Shown in pieces: positions 1 to 12,115 of a DNA stretch of 64,000 bases. Origin of the DNA: Dryomyza anilis. Its lineage: Eukaryota; Arthropoda; Insecta; Diptera; Dryomyzidae. Each line of letters begins with the position of its first letter. The first letter of the stretch is position 1. Both the position numbers and the translations under genes were made by a program. Location: contig OX638133.1 of assembly GCA_951804985.1 (NCBI GenBank), positions 66,933,867-66,997,866 of the forward strand, in the 5' to 3' direction. The notes beneath the pieces are model-generated. The model saw only the letters and a program-made list of their open reading frames with translations, made no database searches and had not been told where the DNA came from.

Positions 1-345
1 TGATTGAGGTCCTCTAAAAAAACGAATTTAGCTATCTCGCCCATTTGCGCAAATATGTACTTAATCGACAGGATATTCTTTAGCTATTACATGCTACGAG
101 TTTTTTTTCAGGATACGTAAGCCCTGGAGACCTCTTTACCAGTTATACTGTGAAGGGTATTTATAGTCGACTTAGGCCGTCTCTAACTTTCATATGTCTT
201 ACTTACCTCATCACACATACTATTACAATTTTCCTACTTCAAAATTTCCCATGTGAATTGGCTATACTATAAAAGTGAAAGGGTATATTCACTTTGGACA
301 CTCGAATTGAGATGAAAATACAATTTAGATTACTTGCTACTACGT
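1..345 (+). mobile_element. decayed mini-me/DINE-like fragments, subfamily B
   Basis: Bases about 62-262 align by eye with the 3' half of the subfamily B element at 6771: CAGGATACG, CCCTGG, the TTTATAGTCG stem, then a run ending in TTCCCATGTGA. Bases 268-310 (AAAGTGAAAGGGTATATTCA) then match the 5' end of the same family. This suggests two old copies head to tail, both heavily mutated. Confidence 0.6.
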
Positions 346-1460
346 TAGGTATTAAAATGAGCGGGGTCGACCTTTATCTTATGTACTGCCTCTTTTTTTA
401 GATATAATTCATATAGCACTAAATCAACGTGACCTTTAACCGAAAGAATGATTTTTTAATAATTTCTATATTTAATAATAATTTTTTAATAATTGCTTTT
501 ATTTTATAAAACAATTTATCAGTTCACGACAATGTATACCTATTGACTTTTTAATTAAGTTAATCAATACATTTAAATCAAAAACGATTGTCAAAGAAAT
601 TTCTTTATGTTCGCGAAAACTCATAAAAACTGAAATTGTACCCGATGAGACTGTTGTAACCGAGAGATAACGTTGTTTATTCTATCGAAAAATTTAACAG
701 CTTCTGCGTTGTGCAAAGAAAGAAATACAAAACTCTTGTTTTTAACTTTCAATTGCATTTGGTTTGTTTTGCTTTATTCGATTTATTTATTTGTTTATTT
801 GTCGAAAACATATCATCAAGGAGCCAAGCATGATAGGCTGCTGCTGCTTGCTTCCGCCTGAAAGGTAGCAGCTGTCTGACATTTGGGGTCAGGGGTTGAT
901 GGCTGTGCCTCATCATCGATCATTAGACTTGTTCTCTTGGGGATGTCGCCGTGGGTTCTTTTATGTCAGTTTTGACAAGATTGTGTTTGCGGTGTCAGTG
1001 GTTGTAGAACTTTTTTCTTTTCTTCTTTGTTTTCCATTTTGTAACTTTAATACTTTTTGTTTGCTATTCTTAATGTTTGCTATTGCTATACTTATAACAC
1101 CAACAATTGCATTATGTGGAAATAAAAGTAATATCAGTTCGACGCACTTATTAAATTAAACGCTTCATCAGTTTGATTAGAAGTGATAGTAGGTATACAA
1201 AGTTTCATAAAAGTAAGAACAAAAGTTAATTCACATTTGTGGGACCTGATTATGGAATACCCTACATCCTTTCTGGAAACGTCGTTTCGAGATTATTGCT
1301 TAATTGCATTAGTCAAAGTTTAGAATCTATTAGTATTTTATTAATATAAAAGTTTGGATATCATATATTTACTAAAATTATGGAAAATTCAGTTTAATGG
1401 TAAGATGCATTTTCATCTAATGGAGTTTTGCCATTTTCTGTTGCGATAGTCAAAAGATAT
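346..1460. other. AT-rich DNA with one more complex patch at 820-1000
   Basis: I see no repeat family or coding frame that I recognise. Bases 820-1000 are less AT-rich (GCTGCTGCTGCTTGCTTCCG and following) and could be unique regulatory DNA. Short open frames of 62 and 87 codons here are hydrophobic, compositionally AT-driven and not convincing. Confidence 0.4.
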
Positions 1461-1575
1461 AAGGGTACAGGGTATATAAACTACCCTCAGGAGTCGCGAT
1501 TGGTATGAACAATATATATATTCTTGATCAGCTTCAATATTCGAGTATATTTAGTCATATATACCTATATAATTC
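1461..1575 (+). mobile_element. mini-me/DINE-like 5' fragment, subfamily A
   Basis: TACAGGGTATATAAACT is followed by ATATATATATTCTTGATCAG. This is the 5' end plus the (TA)n and TTGATCAGC core of the family. The (GTCY)n part is lost. Confidence 0.6.
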
Positions 1576-1944
1576 GCTGGTGCTGAGTTTGACGGCCATA
1601 CTCAGTTTTTTTTTTCTATTATGTAACGTTTTTGAGAAAATTGCAATAGTATGTTTAAGCCGTTCTCACTACTTAGAATAAAAAAATAAAGTTCTGTGTA
1701 AAAATAGTTTAAGAAAAGAACTTCAAATTTTATTTAATTTTCTAGACTAGTTTTAATATACTAATGAATCATAATTTTCCAATACGTTTTTAAGATTATT
1801 AGATCTAAACTTGGAAATTGTTGGTTTTTCAAAGATTTTTTTTATAATTTAGGATAATGTATGGTTATTGAGTGCATAGTCCAAACTATCAAAATTACTA
1901 ATTTTATTCTAATTGGTCCAGTTTTTTACATAATCAATTTTTTT

Positions 1945-2432
1945 TATAGCATCACTACCCGGGTCCGTTTAGCCATGTCCGTCTGTCTGTCCGTCTGTCC
2001 GTCTGTCTTGCTGTCTGACCGGATACAAGATAACATGAAAAATAGTAGTCAAAATGCAATGAAACTTGGTTTCAATACGTTTTAGCAAAAAAAATGGTTC
2101 GGACAACTCACTTATATATTACTATTTAGGAACGAATAACTCGAAAAGTATTATATATATATATTTATAAAATTTAAAACCTATTGTAAGAATTCGCTTA
2201 AAAATCTATGTTTCAAAAATGGGCGTGATCCGCCCACATTTGAATTTTTTCATTTTTTACCGATTTTTGGTAGTGGAAATTTTAGTCGTAAATTATTAAA
2301 AATTATTCCACCAAATTATACCACTAATATATTCACCAAGAGTGTGGGGTATTCCATAGTCGGGCCCGACCGACTATAAAAGTCCGCCATGTGACCGAAC
2401 TTTCCCATGTGATCTAACTTTCCCAACTCGTT
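1945..2432 (+). mobile_element. 5'-truncated mini-me/DINE-like element, subfamily A
   Basis: The copy begins at AGCATCACTACCCGGGTCCG, lacking the (TA)n start. It contains the (GTCY)n tract at 1979-2008 and GGGCGTGATCCGCCCAC. It ends with the family's 3' hairpin ATAGTCGGGCCCGACCGACT and the terminal TTTCCCAACTCG. Confidence 0.85.
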
Positions 2433-3369
2433 TAATTATAAAAAGTGACCAAAAAAGTTCCTGAAAATTCGAGTTCTTAAAAAAGTTACGTAATAGAAAA
2501 AACTGAGTATGTAGACAAAATCAGCAACCGCGAATATTATATAACTAATATATGGGATGTCCAAGGCAAATTTTTTTCTCGTTTTGTTGAGTAGTGTAAT
2601 TTAATAATTTGTTCATAATTACTAAATGTATCATTATTTCATTTTATTAAGTCGTTGGATAGCAATTGCTTACAGACTCGATAAACCTTTGGAACATTTA
2701 AAACATAGTTATTTCTATAAATCTTAATATAGGGAGTATAGGGATCGGAAAACTCGGAACGATTTCTCTTAATAAAGAAGAAAATAAGCTTTTGATATAA
2801 GGCAATTTTAATGCGGCACAAATGTAAACATGGCAATTATTTCCCAGTTGGAAAGAGTTTACAATTCGATTAAATGACTTGGAATATGCTACATGAAATC
2901 ACTTATTGATATTAAGGAACAGATTGTTTAGTGTAGGCTACGTTAGTTACAATTTACCGAATATAGGAACGAACGCCATTAAAATTAAACCAATAATAAT
3001 TGAATTTAATACTATTTAATTAATTTTGAATTAAAAATTATGTAAAATGACAATATTTTCATATAATAGTATCGAAATACGATTGTGCGTTTAAGACAAA
3101 AGGTCCAAGTATCGACAGATTATAAAATTAAAATCATTATTCTTCAAATTTAAATTATAATTCCTTGTGCAAATTGTTTTTAATTAAGGCTTCTTTCTAC
3201 CTCTATATCTGCTATAAAATAAATATAAACAAATTGTGAAAAAACTTATAGCTGTTTTCTATTTTCAAATGTATAAAGTTGCATTGACATTGATTAATGT
3301 GTTTATTTGAAATTGCATGATATGAAAAATCTCAATTATTTTTAGTTTCATATTCCATTTTGAGCTTTA
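2433..3369. other. AT-rich DNA, unassigned
   Basis: No gene is seen. About 2570-2610 (TTTTTCTCGTTTTGTTGAGT) resembles part of the hairpin element's right arm near 22245, so this may hold a scrap of that family. Confidence 0.35.
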
Positions 3370-4191
3370 CACTGTGTGCACATATGACAAAAATTTTCGA
3401 CACCAGAAATGAACGTTATATATTCTTATCGATTTGAACATTCTAAGAAAAATGGCGTTATCAGTTTTTTCACCACGCGTCCAGTTTCAAGGATATTCGA
3501 CAATAACGAAAAACCACGTTTTTGAGAATTCTATTGGTTGGTATTTTTTTACTCTTTTTCAATTTTTTTGTGGTAAGGGAGATATTTATCAATTCATTTA
3601 ACCTATTGATACCAGATGTAAATCCTTATTCATAAAATATTTTACAAATACTGAAACCCATAACTGGTTTCATTAGATCCAATGAATTGATAAATTTGAC
3701 CCATTATCTTCCTTACCACAATAATATTGTATTGTTGAATTTATTTTGCTGAATAATTTATATTTTATTTAAAAAAAAACTTTATTTAATAAAACAGGAT
3801 TGAAATCTATGAGATTTACTAATTTATAATGTAAAGCACAAGAATGGTGCAATCTACGAATTATGAAAAAAATGATCAAAAATGGGCCTTTTTTAGCCCA
3901 AAAATGAGTCTGTTTTTGCTTCATCTCTACGAGTTAAAAGAATTTTCAAAATTGACATGTACATATAATTTGTGTTCTATTATGCATATTTTGAATAAAA
4001 TAAAAATAAGTTTTAAATTATAATCAATACTTACCAACCAATAGAATCCTCAAAAACGTGGTTTTTATTTTTTTTTCAAATATCCTAGAAACTGGACGTG
4101 TAGGGAAAAACTGAAAACGCCATCGTCATTAGAATGTCCAAATCCATTAGAATATGCAACTTTAATTTCTGGTGGATGGGTGTGCACACTG
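3370..4191. mobile_element. foldback-type MITE with about 160-bp inverted arms
   Basis: The left arm (about 3371-3545: CTGTGTGCACA, then CCAGTTTCAAGGATATTCGA and CGTTTTTGAGAATTCTATTG) is the imperfect reverse complement of the right arm (about 4030-4190: CCAATAGAATCCTCAAAAAC and TATCCTAGAAACTGGACGTG, ending TGTGCACACTG). A second inner inverted pair flanks the centre at about 3590-3640 and 3680-3725. There is no coding capacity. I could not fix a target-site duplication. Confidence 0.8.
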
Positions 4192-4274
4192 TTATCGATA
4201 TAGAATTGACACTGAACAAGAAACAATCTGATTAGAATTGTTCTGATTACAAAAACACTTATACCGTTCTATTT

Positions 4275-4433
4275 AAATAAAGGGTGTAAACAAAATGATT
4301 TTAACAAATTTAAAAGCGGATATTTGCAAATAATGCAAAAAAAAATCACGTAAATTTCAAAATTCAAACGAAGGAATGGATTATAAAAATAGACGAGCTA
4401 GGGACTTTTTAACTCGTTTACACCCTTTATTTT
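4275..4433. mobile_element. short MITE with AAATAAAGGGTGTAAAC inverted ends
   Basis: AAATAAAGGGTGTAAAC at 4275-4291 is mirrored by GTTTACACCCTTTATTT at 4416-4433. The element is about 160 bp with no coding capacity. It may be a deletion derivative of a DNA transposon; its superfamily is unknown. Confidence 0.65.
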
Positions 4434-5863
4434 CATTGCCATTGTTTCAAATGGTGCCTCTTATTGCAGTTGAACAATTCATAACATTTAACATCCGTAT
4501 CCTTGAGTCAAAATCCAAGGCAAACGAAAAAATAAACAAAAAATAATAAAAGAATAAATAAAATAAAAGAATAATCGAAATAAATTCAGACAACAGAAAT
4601 TTAAATAACAATAATCTGTGTGTTTCGTGGAGGGGGATTGGGTGTTGCGTGCACGTAAACATATCGCCTGCAATATAATTCATATTATCCAATGAACTTC
4701 CTTAAATTTTGGATGTAAAATTGAACCCATCCCTTAGTAGAAATTATGCTAGGCCCATGATCGGAAACGGAACATTGAACCTTTGGTCCTTTTCAAGCAG
4801 TGCTATCAATGCAACCAGTTACAGGTTTCGATCATGTCTACCCTTACATTTTTATATGCCATAGAGAAGACAGTTGGCTTTAACACTAAACATAGTAATA
4901 ATAATTATAATAAGTATATAGAATAAAATATGTTTTACATTTGAAAAAATGTTGCTACCACCTTTTATAAATAAATTTAAAACATGAAAAGTTCATTTTA
5001 GTTTAACCCACTTTAACGAAAAGCGAGATGAAAATGAATTCTTAAAAAAAAAAACGTCAGAAAATCAATTGACAGAATTCTTTTTAAATAAATAAAACGA
5101 AAACGTGGACGAATTGCGCCAAAACTTTGAATTTGAAAGTTTTCAAGTACTGTTTACTTTTATTTTAGGTATGGACATTTTTAATTATGAAAACATAATA
5201 ATAGACAATTTAAAGTCAACTTTAAATTTAAAATATGCTTTTAGACAATTTATTCTATACAAAATTTGTCAAAAATTCGAATTTATTTTTAAAGTCTACT
5301 TAAATTGGCTATGATTATGCGCCAAAGTGTTTAGTGCCAGAGTTTGAAGTGTTTTTATAGTTTTATTTTCTCAATGTAGCAACTAAAAAGTTTAAACAAA
5401 GTTTGACGTAGAATACTCTATATATGTGTATTAAAAAAAGTATGGAATAAAATTCGCAGTTATGATTTTTCATTAATTTTCGTCGGGTACTACGGCTCAT
5501 AAATACCAAAAGAACCACTCACTCATACTAGCTAAGCATAAACGTGCACAAAGCACGAATTCACGGGGTAAAAGAAGTTCATCGCGAAATGAACAAAAAT
5601 GAAAAATAAAAACAGAATAACTGAAAACACATACAACGATTGCGTATGTATTTCATTTCGATTGCATTTGAATTGGCCACGGAGTACACGAAGAGATGGA
5701 AAGGAGGACGCTGTGGCAGAGTTACTCATCCATAAGATACTTCCTTCGACTTTTATACAGCATTACTAAAAGTAGCAGTGCTGTCCGTAAACTAACTTTA
5801 TCGATTTAAGGCTAATTTAAACCTAGTTTAATCTTAGACGTCTCTCTTAAAATGAGTTTGTTT
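4434..5863. other. AT-rich intergenic or intronic DNA, unassigned
   Basis: Nothing recognisable except a slightly more complex patch at about 5520-5730. A 4745-4850 segment (CCATGATCGGAAACGG and following) weakly resembles the TCATGATCGGGAACTGATCA repeat seen at 37433 and 54231. Confidence 0.35.
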
Positions 5864-6000
5864 CAAGGATTGAAACCTAAACGAATAACGGTTACGATTT
5901 CGGGTTTCTTCCTCGTTTCGGTTTTAAGTTTTTAAAACGAAACGAAACGAAACGGTTTCGGTATACCGGTTCCAAGTTACGGTTTCGGTTTAGATTTCAG

Positions 6001-6770
6001 TTTTTATACCCTACACCTATGAGGTACAGGGTATATTAACTTTGTGCATATATTGTAACGCCCCTTAGGAGGCGTGTCCGGTATGGAAAAGTATATATAT
6101 TCTTGATCAGCATCACTACCCGAGTCCGTTTAGCCATGTCCGTCTGTCTGTCCGTCTTGCTGTCTTGCTGTCCGAATACAGAATAACTTGAGAAATACTT
6201 ATCAGAATGCGATGAAATTTCGTCTCAATATATTTTAGCCAAAAGTAGGAACTGAGTTTGAAAATGAGCGAAATCGGTCAACGGACACGCCCACCTCCCA
6301 TACAAGTCACTTTTATATAACTCTTTCGGAACTAATAACTCGAAAAGTATTCAAGGTATAGTTATAAAGTTTAAAACGTATTGTTAGAATTCACCTTAAA
6401 ATATGTGATCCAAAAATGGGCCCACTTTTTTTTCATTATTTCCCGGGTTTTCATAGTGGAAATTTGATCCGTAAATTATTAAAATCAAATCTATGAAATA
6501 TTAGCCTTTCAAAATTTTAAATTTAGGCGTGGTCCGCCCAATTATATTTTTCAATTTTTTTTAGTTGTTTATACTTTTTTGTTTATACAATTTCTGATAT
6601 ATGAAAAATGTTCTGAGGGTGGGGACATTCAGCATAATTAAAAACTTTAAAATTAAGGTATGCAATTAAATATCCCACATTAATATCCCAACCATAGGTG
6701 TAGGGTATTCCATAATCGGGCCCGACCGACTATAAAAATCCGCCCCATGTGACCGAACTTTCCCAACTCG
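6001..6770 (+). mobile_element. full-length mini-me/DINE-like element, subfamily A
   Basis: It starts TTTTTATACCCTACACCTAT. It has a (TA)n tract, the TTCTTGATCAGCATCACTAC core, a (GTCY)n tract, GGGCGT/CCGCCC blocks, a 3' stem-loop at 6717-6734 and the terminus TTTCCCAACTCG. This layout matches the dipteran mini-me/DINE-1 elements, considered Helentron-related and non-coding. The next element begins at the very next base. Confidence 0.85.
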
Positions 6771-7488
6771 TTTTTATACCCTACACTAAGAGTGAAAGGG
6801 TATATTCAGTTTGGTACGCCGTTTGTAACACCCAGAAGGAAGCATCTCCGGAAAAGTATATATATTCTTGATCAGCATGACCTCCTGAGTCGATTTAGCG
6901 ATGTCCGTCTGTCCGTCTGTCTGTCCGTCTGTCTGTCTGTCCGTCTGTCTGTCTGTCTGTTGAAATCCCTACTACTTTTAAAATTGAAGAGCTAGATAAA
7001 TGAAACTTATAACTTAGATTACTAATATACCTACGCTGTATGTGCGAGATCGGTCCATTGTGACCTATGATCCGACCACTTATGTTCAAATACCTCATAT
7101 AAAATGTACATAAAATGATCAATTCTTACGTATACGTGCTTAGGTAAACTTTTTTGGTCAAATATATATTGATGTCATGCTCAAATACATGATAATAATG
7201 TTTTCCGGCGAAAAGACTTGTGGTTCACAAAAAAAAAATCGAAATTCGGTACACCTACCCATTTGTAAATATGGGTATCAAATGAATGGAAATTCTTCAG
7301 CGATTGAATGTTTGTAGTTATTTTCAGGATTCGTATACCCTGGTGACCTATATATCACTTTGAATGGTAACCACACATATGTGTAGGGTATTTATAGTCG
7401 GCTTAGACCGACTATAATTTTGATAATCCTAACTATCATAATAACACCTACTTTAAAATTTCCCATGTGATCTAACCTTCCCAACTGG
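6771..7488 (+). mobile_element. full-length mini-me/DINE-like element, subfamily B
   Basis: It starts TTTTTATACCCTACACTAAG directly after the subfamily A copy. It has the core TTCTTGATCAGCATGACCTC, a (GTCY)n tract of about 58 bp (6901-6960), the 3' stem TATAGTCGGCTTAGACCGAC and the end CTTCCCAACTGG. It is non-coding; the open frames across the (GTCY)n tract are artefacts. Confidence 0.85.
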
Positions 7489-8769
7489 TTATTATTATTA
7501 TTGTTCCATATATTTTAATCTTTTCAACAAATTTTTCTCTGAAGAAGCGAAAACACACAAAATGCAATAGCACTCAAATGTAGATACACTGTTAAAATGT
7601 TTATATATTAAAAATATCATTTTTTGTTTTATAAGTTATAACATAGAACTCAACTGAAAAAACTTCATTATTTTGCAATTAACAAAAACAAAATAAACAC
7701 AAAAGAAAGCATACAAATATAATATTGTTTAATTTAGTGCAAGTGCGTGCTTCACAAACACCGAACGACACTAGCGTATCATGTTTTTCGTAGTTGTATT
7801 CGAAAAAAAAACTAACAAAACACATGCATAGTCGCACTACGAACGATGATAGCGTATCGAAGAAAGAAGTAACAAATAGCTTTGTCTATTTTGTTCTTCG
7901 AGTTGCGTGTGTTTTTTGTCGATTTACCGTGATCACAAGTGGTCGAAGAAAGTAAAAGCAAAACAAAGTTCAGACCAAAGTCAGTCGTTCTGGGAAATAT
8001 TGTTTTTCAAAAAATCAACATGTGTTCTCAACATGTTTTTATACACAAAGAATTTATTTCGGGACTCTTGATTTAAATAACATTTGTAATAAATATTTTT
8101 TTGTCGTTTCTAATAATTTTTTGAAAACCGTTTTAAAACCGTTTATATCTGATTTGGATATAGATGTATTTCTGATTTTCGTATAACGGTTTCGGTTACG
8201 GTTTCAATCCTTGGTTTGTTTTGATGTACTCTTTTGGAAGAGAGCCGACATCTATTGAGTTTGAAAAAAACTCTGTAATTCATTGCCTAACTTTCAAGCA
8301 ATTGTTCATTTAAAGTTTTAAAAAAACTTGGTTCAAGTCAATATAACACCGTCAATAGCGGTTAATATCAGATTCGGAAAATCAAATTTCTCGTTTATTT
8401 CTATAATTTGGAAAATTTCAAAAGCTTCAAGAATTTTGTAAATTAATTAATTGAAGATAGATATCAGAAAAATATAAGAAATTATATGGTTTCAAAAAAA
8501 AATATGTAAAAGAAAGATACAACATTTTATGTTCATCAAAAATAATTTAAAATATATTTTTTTTAACTTTTTTATTAAAATTATAATTCAAATTTTTAGA
8601 TTTATTGAATTTTATTTCTGGAAAGTGTAAAACAATTCTATAAAAATGTAAAAATAGCTCTGAGAATTCAAGCGCTGTTTGACGTTCACTGAAAAATTTG
8701 ATTTTGACGTTTAACTAAGTTTAACTACCAGCCCAAACAGTACGTAGTTTAATAACCTTGTACATGTAT

Positions 8770-9387
8770 CACTGATGCCAACTGTAGGGGAATTCCCCAA
8801 TTTTATTCTAAGCGGGTAATCTGGGAATACTCCACTTTTTGCGGGGAATTTCAAATTATTTTTTGAATGTGCTGTCTGATGTTTTGTTTTTAAATTAGGA
8901 TGTAGACTGATGTGTGCTGGTTTCCGGTTGAAGAATAAATTTTTACTTAATGTAAGACCTACAAATTTAATATGCCCTATAATATTTGAAAAAATATTGC
9001 TTCCAGTATTTTAAAGATTGCGATAATTGGAAATTTAAAAATTCGAAATATGTCAAAATTAAAAAAAATGTCAAAAATAATAGTATCAATATTTGCACTG
9101 AAAAACTGGACCTTAAATAATAAATATAGCACCATTTGCTAATGACAAATAATTTTTCTCATTTAATAATGTGTAATAAATGTCATACAAACGTTCGAGA
9201 AATGAAATAAAAAAATAAATATTAAATGAATTGTTCTATAGGATGTTTCGATTTTAGTTAAAAATGTAGTAAACACACCTTTTATTCTCACTGTGCTTAA
9301 ATTACATTCGTGCCGGGAATTTTTAAGTATATTAAGGAATTTTGTTATGAATATCGGGGACAATGAAAAATAGAGTTGGCATCACTG
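8770..9387. mobile_element. hAT-like MITE with perfect 8-bp TSD
   Basis: The left end CACTGATGCCAACTGTA and right end AGAGTTGGCATCACTG are inverted copies. They are flanked by ACATGTAT on both sides (8762-8769 and 9388-9395). The GGGGAATTCCCC-like palindrome lies just inside the left end. The element is 618 bp with no coding capacity. CAGTGATGCCAACT-type ends and an 8-bp duplication fit hAT. Confidence 0.9.
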
Positions 9388-9395
9388 ACATGTAT

Positions 9396-10496
9396 AATGA
9401 AAATATCAAATTTACGAAGACACAAATAATTGCTTTAGAACTGTAAAATGTGAAGATCTCGCAGCCTTTTGAAATTACTGAAAGTACCTTTCAAAGAACA
9501 TTGCAGTTTACATTTTTTTTATAATAATATAAAATAGCGTTTAAAACGAATTCTAAGTGAGTGTGATTTTCACAAATTTAATAACTTCAAATTGTAAATT
9601 TATAATTGCACAAATTTGCCGCATAAATTATGAATAAATTATAATTTAATTTGAAAATGTTTTGCCACAAGCACTTGGGCTTTGAAGGAGAAAGATGTAC
9701 GATATATAAAACCTCCAGCGAATGGAGGAAATTACCCAAAAAACAATACCTACTTTAAATGCACGACACGTTCTTAATATGTGAACTTTTGTAGAACGAA
9801 AAGCATACCAAAAATAATGTTTATGAAAAACAAATACTTACACCATACGACAAAATAACCTATTTTATTATATTTCATCATTTATATCAGTGAAATAAAT
9901 TTATTAAACCAATAATACATGTTTTTTAAATAGCAACACAACATTTCAAAATGGAATAAATCATGATTTCAATTCTATCTTAAAATACATGAAACAATTT
10001 AAAATATGAATATTTTTCAATTCATTTTATACAAAGTTTCATGTTTCTGTCATCAGTTCAATCAAATTGGTCTGAAATAGTATTTTTTGACTTGAAATAT
10101 CTGCCTTGACTTGAAATATCGGCGTTGACTTGAAATGAGGGATTTATAGTGGATACTGTATCTCTTAGTCTATTGAATTGTTTTCTTAAGTATTTTAATA
10201 TTTCAAAATATTTTAATTAATTGCACTGTTGATGTAAGAAAATAAATATTAAACTGCAAAACATAATTTTTCATATTCGAACCACCGTATACTTTTCTTG
10301 TCGTTGGGTGTAAATAAAATTTTTAGCGGAGGTTGTGACAGTAGACGACAAGGTGTCGACGCTGATGATGGAAATAAATCAAAAACGTTTCCGTGCTAAT
10401 ATCCATTGACACTTTTCTTTCATAGATTACTTGAGATTTGTTATAGAAATAGATAGAATTTTATAAATGGTCAAAATTTAATTAAAGTAAAGATAA
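9396..10496. other. AT-rich DNA with a small 19-bp tandem repeat
   Basis: TTGACTTGAAATATC recurs at 10087, 10106 and, ending differently, at 10125 (period 19). A more complex patch lies at 10300-10380. Nothing else is recognised. Confidence 0.5.
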
Positions 10497-10870
10497 ACCA
10501 GTTGGGAAGGTTAGATCACATGGGAAATTTTAAAGTAGGTGTAATTATGATAGTTAGGATTATCAAAATTATAGTCGGTCTAAGCCGACTATAAATACCC
10601 TACACATATGTGTGGTTACCATTCAAAGTGATATATAGGTCACCAGGGTATACGAATCCTGAAAATAACTACAAACATTCAATCGCTGAAGAATTTCCAT
10701 TCATTTGATACCCATATTTACAAATGGGTAGGTGTACCGATTTTTTCGATTTTTTTTTTGTGAACCACAAGTCTTTATACCGGAAAACATTATTATAATG
10801 TATTTGAGCATGATATCAATATATATTTGACCAAAAAAGCTCTTCTATTTTAAAAGTAGTAGGGATTTCA

Positions 10871-10903
<33 letters not shown>

Positions 10904-11116
10904 TAGACAGACAGACAGACAGACAGATAGACAGACAGACAGACGGACAAACAGACGGACAGACAGACGGACAGACGGACATCGCTAAATCGACTCAGGA
11001 GGTCATGCTGATCAAGAATATATATACTTTTCCATACCGGAGATGCTTCCTTCTGGGTGTTACAAACGGCGTACCAAACTGAATATACCCTTTCACTCTT
11101 AGTGTAGGGTATAAAA
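10497..11116 (-). mobile_element. full-length mini-me/DINE-like element, subfamily B
   Basis: This is the reverse complement of the 6771 copy. It runs from CCAGTTGGGAAGGTTAG through the stem-loop at 10570-10590 and an expanded (GACA)n tract to CACTCTTAGTGTAGGGTATA. It lacks some internal sequence relative to the 6771 copy. Confidence 0.88.
10871..10983 (-). repeat. (GTCY)n microsatellite inside a mini-me element
   Basis: About 112 bp of ACAG/GACG units with interruptions. It is the longest such tract in the window and sits exactly where the family carries its proto-microsatellite. Confidence 0.9.
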
Positions 11117-11589
11117 ATTGTAACTTTGTGGTATAATTAATTTGTTTTGTTTTAATTTAAAGAATATTAAAGAATGTTCGCTGTTATATACAGCTTATCA
11201 GGCATGTTGTGCATTTCACCTGAAATTGATTGTGAAAACGAAATTTCGTGTTCCATATTTCGATTTAACGTTTTCAATTTCACATTTTTCGAACATTGCG
11301 AAATGCCATGTTCTAGACAATGGGTTTCCAGTTTCCTACCGATTTCAATCCGATTAACATTTCAAAAGTGAATTGCATGTTTTTTTTTTGGATGAAATTG
11401 TAAAATGTCAGAAATCAATACATACAAACAGATAAACCTAAACAAATTATGTAAGGACAACACACAAGTATTTTAATCAAGATCAAGCGTTCCACCTTGA
11501 ACTCCAGGATTTGCACCAAACTTTTAAAGCGATTGAACATTTTTTAATCAAAGGTCTTGTATAATTTTTATTGGGTTCCGTGGTTTTGG
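11117..11589. other. AT-rich DNA, unassigned
   Basis: A 65-codon Cys-containing frame lies at 11174-11371. It has no splice context or recognised motif and I treat it as chance. Confidence 0.3.
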
Positions 11590-12115
11590 TTGCATGAATG
11601 TGTGACTTCTACCATTCATAATATTAATGACTAACGACATCAATGTTATGAATGCGATCATAAATATGATGAACGCTTGGTAACTGTCGAAAAAGTGTTC
11701 TTCAATATGATGAACTGTATGTGATGAATACGTTTCATGATATTAATGAACAAGAACATAAAATACAACATATTTTACTTCATATTGAAGAATACTGTTC
11801 ATCAAACCAAATATCAAATCAAAATATTTATTTTTCGTTCATTTTTTGCCGTACTTCTCAGTTCTCAAGTAGATCTTGAATGTTATTTCTTCTATAATGC
11901 TTGCTCGACATGCATAAATTAGCAAAATGTTTTTATTAATAAAAAGTTATTATTATAAAAATATATATATATGTTTAAAACAGCATTTTTTTTAAATTAT
12001 TTTCCAAACATTTTTTTTTTTTCAAAAATTTTTAAAAAATATTATATTGATATATATTATGAACAAATTCTTAAATATGACGATTCAAATTCATTGTGTT
12101 TAATATTTCGTTCAT

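Larger units (their letters stand above)
5864..8213. mobile_element. hAT-like non-autonomous element with perfect 8-bp TSD, hosting two mini-me copies
   Basis: The left end CAAGGATTGAAACC (5864) and right end GGTTTCAATCCTTG (to 8213) are inverted copies. Both are flanked by GTTTGTTT (5856-5863 and 8214-8221), a perfect 8-bp duplication typical of hAT transposition. Subterminal DNA is rich in CGGTTTCGGT-like words in opposite orientations (5885-6000 and 8120-8200). No transposase remains. Two mini-me/DINE copies sit inside and must be younger. Confidence 0.9.

Noticed and set aside
673..1159. Two short hydrophobic open frames near the left edge
   Set aside because: AT-driven composition, no splice sites in agreement, no homology recognised.
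6895..7122. Open frames reading DRQTDGQTD or SVCLSVCLS across (GTCY)n tracts (also near 1980, 32000, 42550 and 43350)
   Set aside because: They are translations of the microsatellite in mini-me elements, not genes.
10871..10983. CRISPR-like array
   Set aside because: The 4-bp units are a microsatellite without spacers, in an animal genome.
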